Shown one piece after another: positions 25,201-38,627 of a stretch of DNA of 64,000 nucleotides (position 1 is its first letter; every line of letters begins with the position of its first letter). The notes beneath the pieces are model-generated. The model worked only from the letters and a program-made list of their open reading frames with translations, did no database searches and was not told the origin of the DNA. The DNA is from Lingula anatina (lineage: Eukaryota > Brachiopoda > Lingulata > Lingulida > Lingulidae). Both the position numbers and the translations under genes were made by a program. The stretch covers positions 221,581 to 285,580 of the forward strand of contig NW_019775424.1 in the NCBI RefSeq assembly GCF_001039355.2. The letters run 5' to 3'.

Positions 25201-25694
25201 TTTTTTATATTTAAATGAAAGAATCATACAGGAAGTTAAGTTTATGTACGATAGTATGCTTTTGTAAGCAACAAAAGTAAACAAAAGTAAAAAATTGGAA
25301 AAACAAAGGTTTCTAAAGTTTGTGAATCATAATCGAATAGTTAACCTTTGTTTTGTGCAGAAGGGTATTACCCCTTCCTTTTGTGGTAAATAATATTACA
25401 TTACTGGAAATTTAATTGATTTTGTCATTGAATGATTCAGAAGCCGTACAGCCTTTACGTGAACTATTAAATTTGCGTCTCTGTCAAGGTGCTTCCTGTT
25501 AGGCCAAAACCTTGCATTATATAATATACATGTATAACTATTAATATAAGCTTATCGTTTTCCAAAAACATTAAAAATATATTATTGACTTTTTGACAAC
25601 TATAAAAGTTAAGGTCTGTCGATGTGAAAATAGAGAACTTAGTAAGACCTTTGATGTTTTAATTGATAATGGTGAATGTATTCAAGTTTGCAGG

Positions 25695-25880
25695 TAAGAG
25701 GGGGGGGGGTTTCAAAACTCTGCCCCTTTTGATGAAGAAGGTCCAATCTGAATCAAAATTTTATCTTGATTTCATGCCATTCCTTGAGTTGGGTTTAACT
25801 GAGGGGGGTGGGGGTAAAAGGTCCACATTTTCAAAATAGAACCCCCTCCTTTGAAATTACTGGTTGTAGACCTGGTATGT
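25695..25880 (+). repeat. dispersed GGTCCAC family C copy
   Basis: GAAGAAGGTCCAATCTGAAT, then GGGGGTAAAAGGTCCACATT and CCTTTGAAATTACTGGTTGT give a well-preserved copy with two GGTCCA blocks about 90 bp apart. This is the best reference copy in the window. Confidence 0.65.
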
Positions 25881-26502
25881 ATTTCCCTATCCTCATCAAA
25901 GGTAGAATTATAGATCAAGGAAGTCATGAAGCTTAGATCATGCACCTGACCCAGAAAAATTATATATATATAAATATTGAGATCTATACCAGATATATGA
26001 TGTATCTCAATATACATTAAGAGCATCAAATGGTGCCCGTAGTTCATACATGAAGCAAATTCTGGGTCACCAAGAAAAAGAAGTTTTTTTAGACATACAA
26101 CTGAGAATATTTTGGAGAAGTTGAAGGTTGGTATAAGGCAGCGATATAGTTAGCTTGGAATTTTATACACAGATAAGATCAGTCACAGCATATTTGATTT
26201 ACAGTTAGAATATTTGTAGGAGTTAGCACAGTCTGGGATGATAAACCTTACTGCAATAATTGTTGGAATTTTTTATTATCAGGTTGTGTGGCTCCACATT
26301 GACCTATTAGAATATGAATGAGATTAATTTTTTTTTAAAAAAAGGACATACATGCATGCATACTTTAATGTTATAGTGGAACTTGTATAGAGGCATTTAG
26401 TTTGGTAATACTAAGATATCCAACAAAAAAGGATATACACACTGGAGATGGCTGAAAAGATGAGCTTAAATTGCTTGTGACATTTTTTTCTCAGGGTTGT
26501 TT

Positions 26503-26920
26503 TAGGGCTCACACCCATTGAAACTTTTATTTAACACAGATTAAGACCCCATTCCCACAGATTTTAGATCGATCTATTCCCTGTGGGGAGTCTCACTAAT
26601 TTACTGTCAGCTTAGCTGGCTTAAGCATCTTTCTTGCCCACTAAAAGCTGAAAGGGGGTAATAAACTACCATGCGTGCTTGGCTGACATCAATTTAGCGT
26701 GAACCCCTAGGGAGTTAGCTTGATCTAGATGGATTGATCTAAATCTATGGGAATGCACTCTAACACAACTCCTCCATGCTCTGAGTAGATTACAGAAAAG
26801 CTGGTATATGTTGGAAACAAGAGAAGTCCTGTAAATCTGTTTAACTGATTGCATTCAGCAAGAGTCCACATGGAGTTAGATTGATCTACATAGATAGTTT
26901 CATTGGGAAATGTGAGATAT
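26503..26920. mobile_element. MITE family B, one or two adjacent copies
   Basis: GGGCTCACACCCATTGAAAC begins one element after TTA, and GGGAATGCACTC followed by TAA ends it near 26759. An inverted family core (CTGATTGCATTCAGCAAGAG) lies at 26847-26866 and ends with TTTCATTGGGAAATG. This suggests a nested or adjacent second copy in the opposite orientation. Confidence 0.6.
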
Positions 26921-27337
26921 ACTCTGGGTGGGGAGGTTGCACAAGGAAAGGTTTTTGCCCTCACTTCACTTGGCCATAATGTTAGGCAATGAAAAATTTT
27001 TCATAAATAGGACACAAAAATGGAAAATTTCAAAATTTTGTCTGGTTTCACTCATTATATTGTTTAGGGGATGGAGAAGGAGGGTAACCTTTGCTAAAGG
27101 GGTGGCACATGACACCACCCCTCCCCCCCCCAACACGCCCCTGGATCTGCCATTTAATTACAACTTATGAACATTTTGAATTAGTTGACGGGATTTTATG
27201 CTGTATGCATGTGTATTGTGCTATAAGTGAAAACTGTGCATGTGGACATCTCTGTTATCAAAATTCTTATCAAATATGGAGATCACTGCAAGGAATCGTG
27301 ATCCCTCTGATCCCTGATGTGACTGCTAGTGTGTGCA

Positions 27338-27338
<1 letters not shown>

Positions 27339-27420
<82 letters not shown>
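27339..27420. repeat. (TA)n microsatellite, about 80 bp
   Basis: The longest TA tract in the window. Ile-Tyr ORFs over it are shadows. Confidence 0.92.
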
Positions 27421-27423
<3 letters not shown>

Positions 27424-29202
27424 AGTATGCATGCAGGTATTGTTGAATGATTAATTGGAAGATAATATATTAAACAATACATTTGATAAAACATAAATAT
27501 TGAGGCTATCTGAATCCTGTGGCAAATGCTCGGTGTATTGCTGATTCTTGTATGTCTGTGGAAGGTAGGTTTTTATACTGTCTGTCTGCCTGTCTGTCTG
27601 TCTGTCAGTTGGATACAATGTAAAAATATACGTCTGTCTTGTTGGTGTGATTTAATGATACAGTACATTGCAGATGCTGGTATATGCACATATCTAGACT
27701 AGTAAGGGTAGGCATTTTGTCATCTGCTTGTATGCATGTACCAGTATGAATGTCTGCCTATGTCTGGCTGAAGACATATAATATTATCTTTCAATTTATC
27801 TGTCAGTCTGCTTATTCACCTGTTTGACACTTGTTTGTTCATCTGTTTGTTTGTCTGTCTGTATTTACAAGAAAGTTTTATGCATGATTATAGGTAGATC
27901 TTTTTTTTTTCATACTAAGCTGACCTCTAGACATATTTGATGTTGTAAAATAGGTTTTTTGTTGTCTTTAATATAACGATGGTAAAAGATATTTATATTC
28001 AATTAAGAACTTAAATCCAGTTATGTTCAATAGACTAAATAAAGAAGAATTGAAAGTGTTTGTTCATCAATTCCTTTAATAATTCCTTTAAGTCATCTAG
28101 TCATCGAATTTATATAAATGATATGTTGATAAGTTCCTGGAGAGGTTTTCCTGCAATATAATAGTGGAAACAAAGATTTGTTTGATGCAGCAGCTGTCAT
28201 AGAATTGTCACTGTAAATCGAAAGAGAAACTGAACATTATTTCCTTGTCTCTCGATCCTTCCTCCCCCCCCCCCCATCATTTTCTGTATGTTAGCTCATC
28301 CCCTTAATGATGTCTTACAGGTTTCTTTATGTTATTTCTACATTGTTTTTGAGTGGCATAGGTCAATTATGTTAAATTTTGGGGATCAGCAGGTCAGGGA
28401 TTTTAGAAGCAAATGACAATGAGCATGTACTTTTTGCACAGGTGGCAGAGAAATTGATTGCAATCAGTGATAGAGTAATTACATGACCACAGACTGCGAA
28501 CTTTGTGTGATTATGTGCAACCAACATCATTGCCACATTGTAAATACATCTTTTGACTGAATGATCTTTGGACATATCATTATTAGAACAAGACAGATAC
28601 ATGTAAATTATCTGTATTCCTTTTTTTTTCAAATAAGATAGTGGTCAGTGTTCCATTAAACACACAGGTGGTCATCAGAGTGGTCATCGACCTGACAAAA
28701 CCACTTTAAGTCACGAAAACAAACCATTTGTATTAAGTAACAGTGCACTGATTGGAAAGCCGTGACAAGGACTGGATTGTTGCTATGATACCTTTGATCT
28801 AAGGAAGTCCCTAACATTAGCCAGTGCTGGGTGATTTTTTAGAAATCATTTTGTCCTCATGAAAGTCTGATGACTTACTAAACCACAAGTTTTAGAGCCA
28901 AAGGTGTTATTAATTTAGGAGCTGGTAATAGCAAACTTGTGGTATTAATTTAGTGTTATATGCTACTATGTTTTGCTTTTGATTTTTTAAAAATTCTGTG
29001 TGTCCTTTGATACCATAAGGATTGTATTAGTATAGGGAACCTTTTACCAAACTTCTTGATGATGTGCTCTTTTGAAATTGATAGCATTACAAAAAAGTGC
29101 CCTACAGACATTTCTCTCAATACCTATGTGATCAAAATGACCTCCAAAATGCATTGCCCAACCGACCAATTAAAACTTGTAAACCATTTGAAGGAGAGAG
29201 AG

Positions 29203-29206
<4 letters not shown>

Positions 29207-29262
<56 letters not shown>
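29207..29262. repeat. (CA)n microsatellite
   Basis: About 27 CA units, followed by imperfect GTACCCCA repeats. The Thr-His and Val-Cys ORFs are shadows. Confidence 0.92.
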
Positions 29263-29263
<1 letters not shown>

Positions 29264-30097
29264 ACCCCCATTGTACCCCACACATGTACCCCAATTGCTA
29301 ATTGATTGTGAAATCCATGCTTATCAATATTGTAAAATGGTTTACATTGCCCTATCATTATAGTATGTGCTTTCCAGGATAATGCTATGTAAAGGTCTGT
29401 ATATGATTTTGACATTTAAGCTGGCAATTTAATAGACAGTGGCCATTTTAGCCAAATGAATCAATTTAGAAATGAACAGACATGTAAAAGGTATTTGAGA
29501 TTTAATGTGATATATGTGGCTGTGATTATCATGGAAGTTCAACTGTGTAGTATTGAATAAGTATAGGGGAGAGGGGGGGGGAGGGGGACCAACCTCAAAT
29601 CTGATCTGTGTATATATATAGTGAGAAGTTCTTACTAGATGGGTTTCACAGCAACTGTATGACTTCCAACGTCTTGAGTCTCGGGACTGAAGCTCTCACC
29701 ATGGTATGCCTTTTAAAGTCAGTGTAGAAATTGAAGAGTTTGAAATTATTCAACATGAATGTGTATTCTTTGTCTATTATATTTCAAACCTGTTCTGTAT
29801 CTGAAAAGAATCTATGTTATTAAATAACCAGGAAGTCATTTTCAGGTAGATAATGAAAGCTTTATATTTTAGATAAAAAGTGATATAGGAATGTGAAACT
29901 CTATGCGAGTTGTAAAGCTCTGTTTTAGATAAAAAGTTGATACATGCATATTAAACTGTAAACACACACTTATAGGACCATAATCTGATATACTAGTGTA
30001 TGCATGTTTTACTTTGGAAATGCTCACAACAGTTTTGATTTTTAATCTTTGGGTATGCTAAAGAAAGACTTCATATTTAACAATAGCTTTTTCATAA

Positions 30098-30166
30098 TGA
30101 TTCCTGATTGAATTTCAACCTCATCTCTCTCTCTCTCTCATGATTCCTGATTGAATTTCAACCTCA

Positions 30167-30215
<49 letters not shown>
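30098..30215. repeat. (CT)n tract with duplicated 40-bp flank
   Basis: ATGATTCCTGATTGAATTTC and the following AACCTCAT plus CT tract occur twice, 41 bp apart, then a long CT tract continues to 30215. It is probably a slippage or unequal-exchange duplication. Confidence 0.8.
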
Positions 30216-30401
30216 GACACTATATCACGCAGACAGCCCCATATAATAATTCATTGATTCATTTTTGAGGGATAATGTTATAAAAAATAACCTTTTTCAT
30301 TAGCAAGACACCACAGGTATGACAATCTTTAAGCTGGTTTATATTGAAGATAGGTCCGTCTAACCTAGTGCTACTTATTAACATCTCAAGGTTGTTAATT
30401 A

Positions 30402-30534
30402 GGGCACATTCAGAACAAGTTGATTGATGGACAAACTGAATCAAATATGGCTGACTCACTTAAAAGCTTGCACCATAATTCCCCAGTTAGACTCTCAATA
30501 CATTCCCTATGTGGTAAACTTTCAAGTGGGTCAA
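30402..30534. mobile_element. MITE family A, truncated copy 3
   Basis: It starts GGGCACATTCAGAACAAG after TTA and has AATCAAATATGGCTGACTCA and TTCAAGTGGGTCAAGATG, but the right terminal repeat is lost. Confidence 0.6.
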
Positions 30535-33500
30535 GATGAAAAAAAATAGGTCCAGTTGGATGTCATTTCCACGGGCCCATTTCCACTTTGTAATCACACT
30601 CCCAGGGGCTGTACAGATTAGTTGCACTGAGATAGGCGGACCTATCTCCACTGAAAACGGGCCTCAGAATCCCCCAGTCAGCATAGTGCTCGTCTCTCCG
30701 TATAAAGCTCCTGATCTGTCCCCTTCCATCTTGCAAATGTTCATCAAAGTAATTCTGTCTAGCTCAGAGCAGATGAGGTTCCTTGATAATGTTCACATTT
30801 GCTAATTGGATTCTCTGGTCTCTGCCTTTTTATTGCCTTCTATGGGCCTCTAAAATCCATTTAATTTTGGGTTTGTTCCAAGTGTATGAAGTCTGTCCTG
30901 TCGTCTGCTTAGAAGAGTCGCTGTAGGGATTCCGAAATACCGATATTTACTGGATGAGTTTGACGTGTATTGCCTTTGAAAAGCTACTGATTTGATTCAG
31001 AGGAGATGAAGGATTATTAGATGTATGTTTCAGCTTGGATTATGTGCAATTGTTTTAGCCTGTGTGATTTCCACACATTTTTTATATCTGACAATATATA
31101 ATTAAAGTTGCTCTAGATACTTTAATTTGGAAAAGGTCCTTTTGCATAGGAGGGTTTTTTAAAAAATGTTATCTGTATTCAGATTTAATAATTTATCATT
31201 TATTTATGATTCTTAAAATTTTCCAATCCTCTCCCCCCTCCCATAACAGACAGTATTCAGTTAGCATGTGTTCAAGGATAATGGTGCATTAATATCCTTG
31301 GTACTTTTAATTATGTTATTTAAACAAAACCCTTTTTTTTTCATTCAAAAATTTTGACTGGTAAAAAACATATATGGTAATAAAGTACCTTTTGTATGAT
31401 GTCACAAATATCCTGATGAAAAAAAATGAAAGATCAATTATAGATCCCATTAAGAATTATCAGGTTCAATGATTATTCATGGAAAGACATCTGTTGCTGG
31501 GTATTTTTAGCAGTATCCTGTAAATATGAAAGGAAGATTGAGAAAGGATTTCCTTAATGCGAATCACGATTTAACAAGTTGCCAGGAAGTGGAGAATTAA
31601 ATGTGAAAGTGTTTTCAATTCATAGAGCCTGATTTATATACCCTGTGTCACATTAGTTTCATACATGATATTTATGATAATAAGTTTGATTGGGTGAATA
31701 GAAGTTAATTGGCCGCTGATTTTCAGTGTGTTAACTTAACTAAGTTTTGGAATGTGATTTTGACACAACCTATATGCCACATACTATATGTAGGCTAGAT
31801 TTATTTATTTATTTATTGAATCATTCATTTATTTTTTCATTCAATCATTCAGTTATTTAAATTGATGTATTAATTAATTATTTAATCAATTTATTTATGA
31901 TGGCATTGGATATCCCCTTTTTTTGCAATTATGTTCAAAAACTCGAGATATGGAGAAACGTACTCTGTTTTAAATGGGTGCCAGACAGCAGTGTTCTCAC
32001 TCAGTCTCAAATCAATACTCAGAAAGCAGAAAAAATGAGATATTTAGAAAATGGGTGTTGTGATTTAATAAACTGGTTGCTGATGTCAATTCCTTTGAAA
32101 TCCTCTCTGTTTTACAAAAAAATAATAAAATAATTGTGCTATACATAAAATGAAATATGTCAGTAATTAAAGGCATTCAGTGACTGAAATTTTATCCATG
32201 TGAAACCTTACCATCTGCCTACACATTTACACAAAGACCTCTGGTGATATGAAATGAACTGGCTTCTTTTAACAATATGGAAGTTTATTATATATATATA
32301 TATATATAAGACACATAAAAGCATGACTGTATACATTAATAACAGACTAGGTGTTGTGTATTTATAATGCAATCAATTTGATGATTAAAGTTTTATGTCT
32401 CTGAAGCCCCACATGAGTAACTTAACACACATTTCCTGTATCTTGGCGAGATAGGATTTTACTGGTGAGCAACCCCATTTCTGACTGCTGATTTAGAGCT
32501 AAACATGTATGATGTAATGAAAAAGTGAGTTCAACGCATGCTCCTTGGAAGCCCCACAACGAGAAGTCAGCTTGGTGACATGTGACTTTACAGGCTGTAG
32601 TCCCATTTCTGATAACAGACGGTTTCCGACTTTTATGACATTTTAGTCTAGGCTATCCGGCAGGTACACACACACATACACACAGGTGTCATTAAGGACA
32701 CAGATACACTGGGACACCATTTTTGTGGATTTTTTGAGCTACCACGAAGAACAAGAGCAGATTTTACAGGCAGTATGACCTCAGGCTCAGTGTACATTGA
32801 TTTAAAACATCTGGCGATATGTGTAAGTTTTGATTTGCTATTTATTTCACTAGATTTATGAGACCAGGGGAAGGTTTTAAAAGGTAATGTTTTGTGTGTT
32901 TTGGGTAACCGTATAGACATGCATGGCCTATGAGGCTTAAACATATTAAGAACATTTTTTTTTTACTTTTCCCCTTAGGTTTGCTTGCTACATATGTACC
33001 AACTGTATGTTTCCTCATGAAAGGTTTAGATTTAGTTAAAAGACTTTAAAGTTGGATCATTTTTAATTTAACGGATTTTGAAACTTTTCCTTTTTCCTTG
33101 GAATCAAAACCATTATCACAACCAGTTGACATCCTGATTATCCGGGTTATCTGAAAACATTGGGATATGACCTCTGTCAGGGTGCCTCCTGAGCCTCTGC
33201 CAGCCCCACTTGTAACATCCTGATAATTGATGTGAGTCTCTAGTAGACTGTGAAAATCAGGGTACCTGTGGATCACTGATAGGTAATGTCCTAGGGGCAG
33301 GTTCATGGGGCTAGAAAGCTGAATTTTTGTTCAGCCGTCTATCTAAATAATGTGTAGAAAATTATGTCATGTTCAGACATGAACACAGGTTTAAGATTAT
33401 GATCTGCTTAAACCATTAAAAAGCTATAATTGTGCCACAGTCATTTATTTTATTTTATTTTATTTTTTTTTTGAAGGCAGTTTAATGTTTCAAATTGGGC

Positions 33501-33634
33501 CTAGAAATACCGGTAATTGTTTCACGTCTTTACTGTTGACAGTATCAAAAATGCCTGCATAGCACTGTATAATTGCATATCACTGCATATTTCATGACCA
33601 TGTTTGAATATGCTATGCCATGCAATACAAATAA

Positions 33635-33817
33635 GAGTTCGTTCAGAACAGCAGACCAACAGATCTGCAGGTCAAATATGGCGACCCACTAAAAAGCTTG
33701 TCGCCTAATTCCTGTAGACATTGAATAGATTCCCCGCGGGGATTACGCAACATACGTTCAAGTGGGTTGGCCATATTTGATCCAAGGATCTGTTAGTCTG
33801 AGGTTCTGAATGCGCTT
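33635..33817. mobile_element. MITE family A, copy 4 (TAA target duplication)
   Basis: TAA flanks the element at 33632-33634 and 33818-33820. Ends GTTCAGAACAGCAGACCAAC and the complementary GGTTCTGAATGCGC are inverted, and the core shares GGTCAAATATGGCGACCCAC and GGCCATATTTGATCC with the copy at 3600. Central palindrome CCCCGCGGGG. Confidence 0.75.
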
Positions 33818-34244
33818 TAAAAGATCAGTGAGTGGAGAGAAGAATGTGAAAAGGCAAAGATGGATCGAGATTTTCCAATCCACTTTGGATGGGCTTAATT
33901 TTCCAAGTTAGTCCAAATGTGTTCTGGATTGCCCTTCTTAAACTAACAAGAATGATGTTAAATAAACAGAGGTGGACAGAAAGATGTAACATTTTCTTTT
34001 GTGAAAAAAAAAATTGAGATATTACATAAAAATGTCATGTTACTTTCACTAGCAAGTGGAGTCAATTGACAGCTATTTCTCATCTTAGAATTAGGAGATG
34101 ATGGTTGTGAAGACTAGTCTGTCAACAGTACAAGCATATGGCTGTTTAAACAAGGAAGAAAAGTCATCAAAAGACCATCAACAGATAAGCACATATGTTT
34201 TTAAACAAGGAAGAAAACAAGGAAGAAAACATCAAACCATGGTG

Positions 34245-34280
<36 letters not shown>

Positions 34281-34737
34281 GCAACCAGCCCGATAGCCTT
34301 GAGGACCATTTCCCTTTAGATTGTGAAGTGGGATGTGAACCATACAAATAAGGCTGAACCCGATGACATGTGAACTGAGGAAAAAAATCAGGACAATTAG
34401 TTTCACCTGGTCATTATGTGTGCTGTGGAAGACATTTATGTATTATTCTAAAGTATGGGCAGTCAGTCTGGTTGATGCATTCACACAAGAGTTTTAACTG
34501 TTTAGATCTTAGGTCTAAGTTGTCATCAGACAAACCAAATGGCAATTTTGGATATAAAAATAACCATTTTTAATTGCACTAAACCTAGCTTTGCAATGTC
34601 TTCATAAACTGTGTTGATCCAATTAACCCTTGGATATTATGTGCTTTGGTGACACGTTTTAGACTCAAATCGGTTAGGTTTTATACTCATGTGTGAATGC
34701 ACCTTATCATTCCAGTTTGACTCTGACACAGCATAGT

Positions 34738-34862
34738 TTGCTTTGTTTTAAGACATTTATGTTGAAATCGTGTTGGTACCTGTCTAATTGTGGGGGTTTT
34801 TGCTTTGTTTTTAGACATTTATGTTGAAATCGTGTTGGTACCTGTCTTGTTGTGAAGTTTTT
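34738..34862. repeat. two-copy direct repeat, 62-bp period
   Basis: GACATTTATGTTGAAATCGT and TGTTGGTACCTGTCT occur twice, 62 bp apart, nearly identical. A recent local duplication in non-coding DNA. Confidence 0.85.
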
Positions 34863-35079
34863 GTAACAATTTTCTAGTCAGGGCTGATTTATGGCATTGT
34901 TTCTCTGATGTTAAGTGCTTCAGGGCTTCATCGCTCATTTTTATCATGATTTTATGAAACCGTCAACTGTTTTATGCTACCACATATATTGCAGATAAGC
35001 AAACAAAAATGTGATAAGATTTTGGAAATTATATATCATACAAAAATACTGAGCAAAGCATGGACAAAGGGGATGTTCA

Positions 35080-35185
35080 GAATGAGTTATGCCACAGGTA
35101 GGCTAGTGTGTACTAACTCCATGGGGACTCTTGCTGAATGCAATCAGATTAACAGGCTAGCTAGTGTGATGTAACATTCATTCTC
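35080..35185 (+). mobile_element. MITE family B, partial copy
   Basis: ACTCTTGCTGAATGCAATCA followed by GATTAACAGGCTAG matches the family core at 741, 52520 and 53515. The outer ends are mostly lost (GTTCAGAATGAGTT remains on the left). Confidence 0.6.
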
Positions 35186-35224
35186 AGTGGTCTCATGACA
35201 TTTATTCTGAGGTCCTACTACCCT

Positions 35225-35400
35225 TTGCAGGTCTGTAGTCAGGCCAAGTTCAGGGAGTTAAAAAGAATCCTCCTTTTTGCTGTGGAAAAGGCCCACTCTG
35301 GGTAAATTTGATCTAGGTAAACTATGGTTTCATGACCAAAGGTCCACATTTTCAGAAAAAGAACCTCCTTTTGTAATTGCTGGCTATGGGCCCCAGGCCC
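35225..35400 (+). repeat. dispersed GGTCCAC family C copy
   Basis: AAAGGCCCACTCTGGGTAAA is followed by CCAAAGGTCCACATTTTCAG, CCTTTTGTAATTGCTGGCTA and GGGCCCC, in the same order and spacing as the copy at 25695. Confidence 0.6.
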
Positions 35401-36059
35401 TGCCTAGTGCCTAGTGCCTAGATCAATCCTTACCAGGTTTCATACTTTTTGGTCCACCCAGCACTGTGTGTCTTTCCCTTTGCACACTGTAATTGTACAT
35501 CCTTTTGATGAGACAATTAAAAAAAAAACTAAATGTTATTATTTAGGGTGGAGATGACTTGAAAACATGTTGGTGTATTTGACTCTTCATTTAGTCCGAG
35601 TGCAAGAATTTACATTATTTATAAATAATTAATATTTATAGCACTTAAAAAGATTGTGCCACATACATGTATGTTTTAAAATGAAAGACTACTTTCAGCT
35701 ACCGAAAAATCAGCAGTTCTATTGTGTCAGAATAACACAGCTATATTATGATCAGTCACAATCTAGTATTGTTTAACACTAGAGTCCAGAAGTACTTAAA
35801 AGTATCAATATGTCAGGGAAGTTTAAAGATCATAGGCTGCTTTGTTTTACTTTCTCCTGTGTGTGAATATGTATGTGAAAAGAGAAATGGTGCAGCCAAT
35901 CATTTTGACAAAACTAAAACCTAAATCTTTCAGTTTCATTGATTAGCTGGTTGCTGTAGTTTATTTGTAGACTATTGCGATGCAGTTTGAAAAGATGGCA
36001 GAATATTTCAAGCTCGTCATCATCTTCATCTCTCTTTCTGTCCAACTGTCTGTCTGTCT

Positions 36060-36710
36060 GACTCTCTCTCTCTCTCTCTCTCAAAAAACTTTTATCACAT
36101 TTTTGTCGAAATCAAAACTGTGACTCAACCCAATGAATAGTTGGCAAGATCCCAATAATGATAATAATGTTTGAACACTATTTAATGATAGGAAGTATGG
36201 AAGTGTGCATAATCTGATTTGATAAATCAGGGAAAAATGAAGTAGCATTTCCTCCATGGTAGCACAAAGTTTTCATAGTCAGAGTTGGGTTTATCAGCAT
36301 GTGAGTCATTACAGGGATCCTGGAAGAGGCATGAGGGGAGGAGGCATAATTTTAATTAAATGAGTCATAATTGTTATTGTAGAGATTCATCCCTCGACTC
36401 TCTCTCTCTCTCTCTCTCCCTCTCTTTCTCTCTCGAAATTTCTGATAAAGAAGGAAAGTTACAAAATGTTTTGTATCAGTGATAACCTTGTAACGAGTTT
36501 TGATATTTAAATAAACAATCATATTTTCCATTTCTTTCCCTCTCCCTCTCTCTCTCCCTTGCCTCCCTATCTCTCTCTCTCTCTCTTTTTGCCTTTCGTT
36601 TCTACCTCACCCCCTCTCTCTCTCTCTTGTTTCTGGCTTTTGCCTCCCCCTCCCCCCTCTTCCCCGCTCTCTCTCTCTCTATCTCTCTCTCTCTCCACAC
36701 CTCCCCCACA
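36060..36710. repeat. cluster of (CT)n tracts
   Basis: CT microsatellites at about 36062-36083, 36399-36434 and 36541-36694, separated by unique sequence. The 95-residue Pro/Ser/Leu ORF here is a repeat artefact. Confidence 0.85.
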
Positions 36711-38019
36711 GGCTACAGCACTGCAAATTTTTCAAAACATCAAAGACCTGCAAGTGAGCAGTGCCTATGCCATTAAATGTAACATGGAGATTAGAGTCAA
36801 ACTACAGATAAAACCCATTAGCCATGAATGGAATCAAAGACATTAAAAAAGCATGAAACTGCATCGGCCGAGTAGAAATCTCTAGTGGTGATCTTTCCTT
36901 GTGTAATAACCATTATAATACATCTGATTTCGATGAAATGGTGAATGCTCACTTGGGAGCGTTTTGAATGCCACTAACTTTAATTTCTCATTTCCTGGCA
37001 CTTTCCTGGGAATTGGAATAAAGTGGCAGTGTTTTGAAACTGTAGATATAAATGGGAATTAGAAGTTATGACTAATGCTGTTGATCTCGGTCCCAGTTTT
37101 GTATGGACCAGACTGTGTGTATGTGGAACAACGCAATATTCACATGTTCAATGAACACTGAACTTTATTCAACACCTAACCATTACTACCAATGCATCAT
37201 GGGAACGGAACACAATGTCAGAGGTCACGGTCTCAACTAACACAATCATCAACAAATGCTGAATGAATGAATGAATGAATGGCCTGTTATGCATTAGAGA
37301 GAAAGTTCATTTATTTGCCTTTTAATTTTTTATAATTATTATTTTAAGGCAGGCATTTTGTTGATAAAGAAAAATAAATTTTTTGGTCTGTTGGATAGGC
37401 TTATTTGCTTTAGTATCTCACCTCCCCCCCCCTCTCCTTACTTCTGCTCTCCCTCCCATAAAAACACCATGTCACTGGAAGAAATGATAGAGAACTGTCT
37501 TTTTTAGTTATTTACGATCCATGAATGCTCACTTATTCATTATCTCTTTTCCCTCTGTGCCTCCCCCTTGAATACTGTCTCTTCTCCATGCTTTCTCTCT
37601 CTCTCTCTCTCTCCTTCAAGTCCTGACCACTGCCTCTTTGCAGGACAAATCAATACACAAATCAAGGGAAAAAACAATTCCAGGAAATCTGATCAGTTAA
37701 TTAAGACCAGCATGCCCTTATCTGGTTTTTTTATAGGTCAGCAATTTTTTTCGGACCATGTTGAGTTTATACAGAGGAAATCACCAAAGTGCACAACTCT
37801 ATGCATTTAGAGCATTCAGTATCGAGTGAAAAGTTATCAGTTTTCATTGTTGTTTTGGATGCCTGTGAGTATGCATCGAATGCATTTTTGATAAGAAACT
37901 GCATATCTATGCATAATATGGGTTTTTGTATGGAAATCTAGGGAATTGGGATGGCGTTATTACCTTAGCTCACCTCATGCTTTCTGTGAGGCTAAATGAT
38001 ATGAGCAGGGCAGGTTGGT

Positions 38020-38230
38020 AAGGAGGAGCAAAGGGGTTGGGGGCGGCAGCGTGAGTATGCGGATTAGAAAGAACTACTTTTTTTGGCCAGAAAAGGTTCA
38101 TTATGAATCAAAAATGGCTCTAGATTTTATGCCTTATCTAAAGTAGTGTCAAATAAGGGGGTGAAAAGGTCCATATTTTTAAGATAACAGACCCACCCCT
38201 TCCCCTTCAAATTTTTTTACTATGGGCCAA
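38020..38230 (+). repeat. dispersed GGTCCAC family C copy
   Basis: AGAAAAGGTTCATTATGAAT, TAGATTTTATGCCTTATCTA and GGGGTGAAAAGGTCCATATT, ending CTATGGGCC, follow the family order seen at 25695. Confidence 0.6.
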
Positions 38231-38579
38231 CAGAGAAACCTATCGATTGGAGTATTTTATTTTCATTTCATTTAAATTTCTTTTAACTTTGAAAGGACTT
38301 ATCACTGTTAATTAAACAAAATCTGAAATCTAATATTTACAGGCCTCTAACTCTGTCATGATTTGAAACAACTAAATTCTGTTACTTTTTTACAAGGTGC
38401 AGCTCTGTTTTTGATAATAGTTTGATTTACTTTTAACTTTATTTGAGTGCTGTAATGTTTAATCTCTGTTTTACTTGTATTATTATATGTTTTTGACAGA
38501 TTTTATTCAGTACCATGGTAGCTAAATTGAGAATATTCTCTGCACAATATCATTATGTACAGGAAACCAATCTGCAGTC

Positions 38580-38580
<1 letters not shown>

Positions 38581-38626
<46 letters not shown>

Positions 38627-38627
38627 C
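38581..38627. repeat. poly-T tract
   Basis: About 46 uninterrupted T. On the minus strand it would be a poly-A tail, but no retroelement is recognisable beside it. Confidence 0.9.

Noticed and set aside
32977-33024. Exon-like FACYICTNCMFPHER after a T-rich acceptor, considered as the LIM continuation.
   Set aside because: Cysteine spacing does not continue the LIM pattern and the donor GTTTAG is poor; the 58114 exon fits far better.
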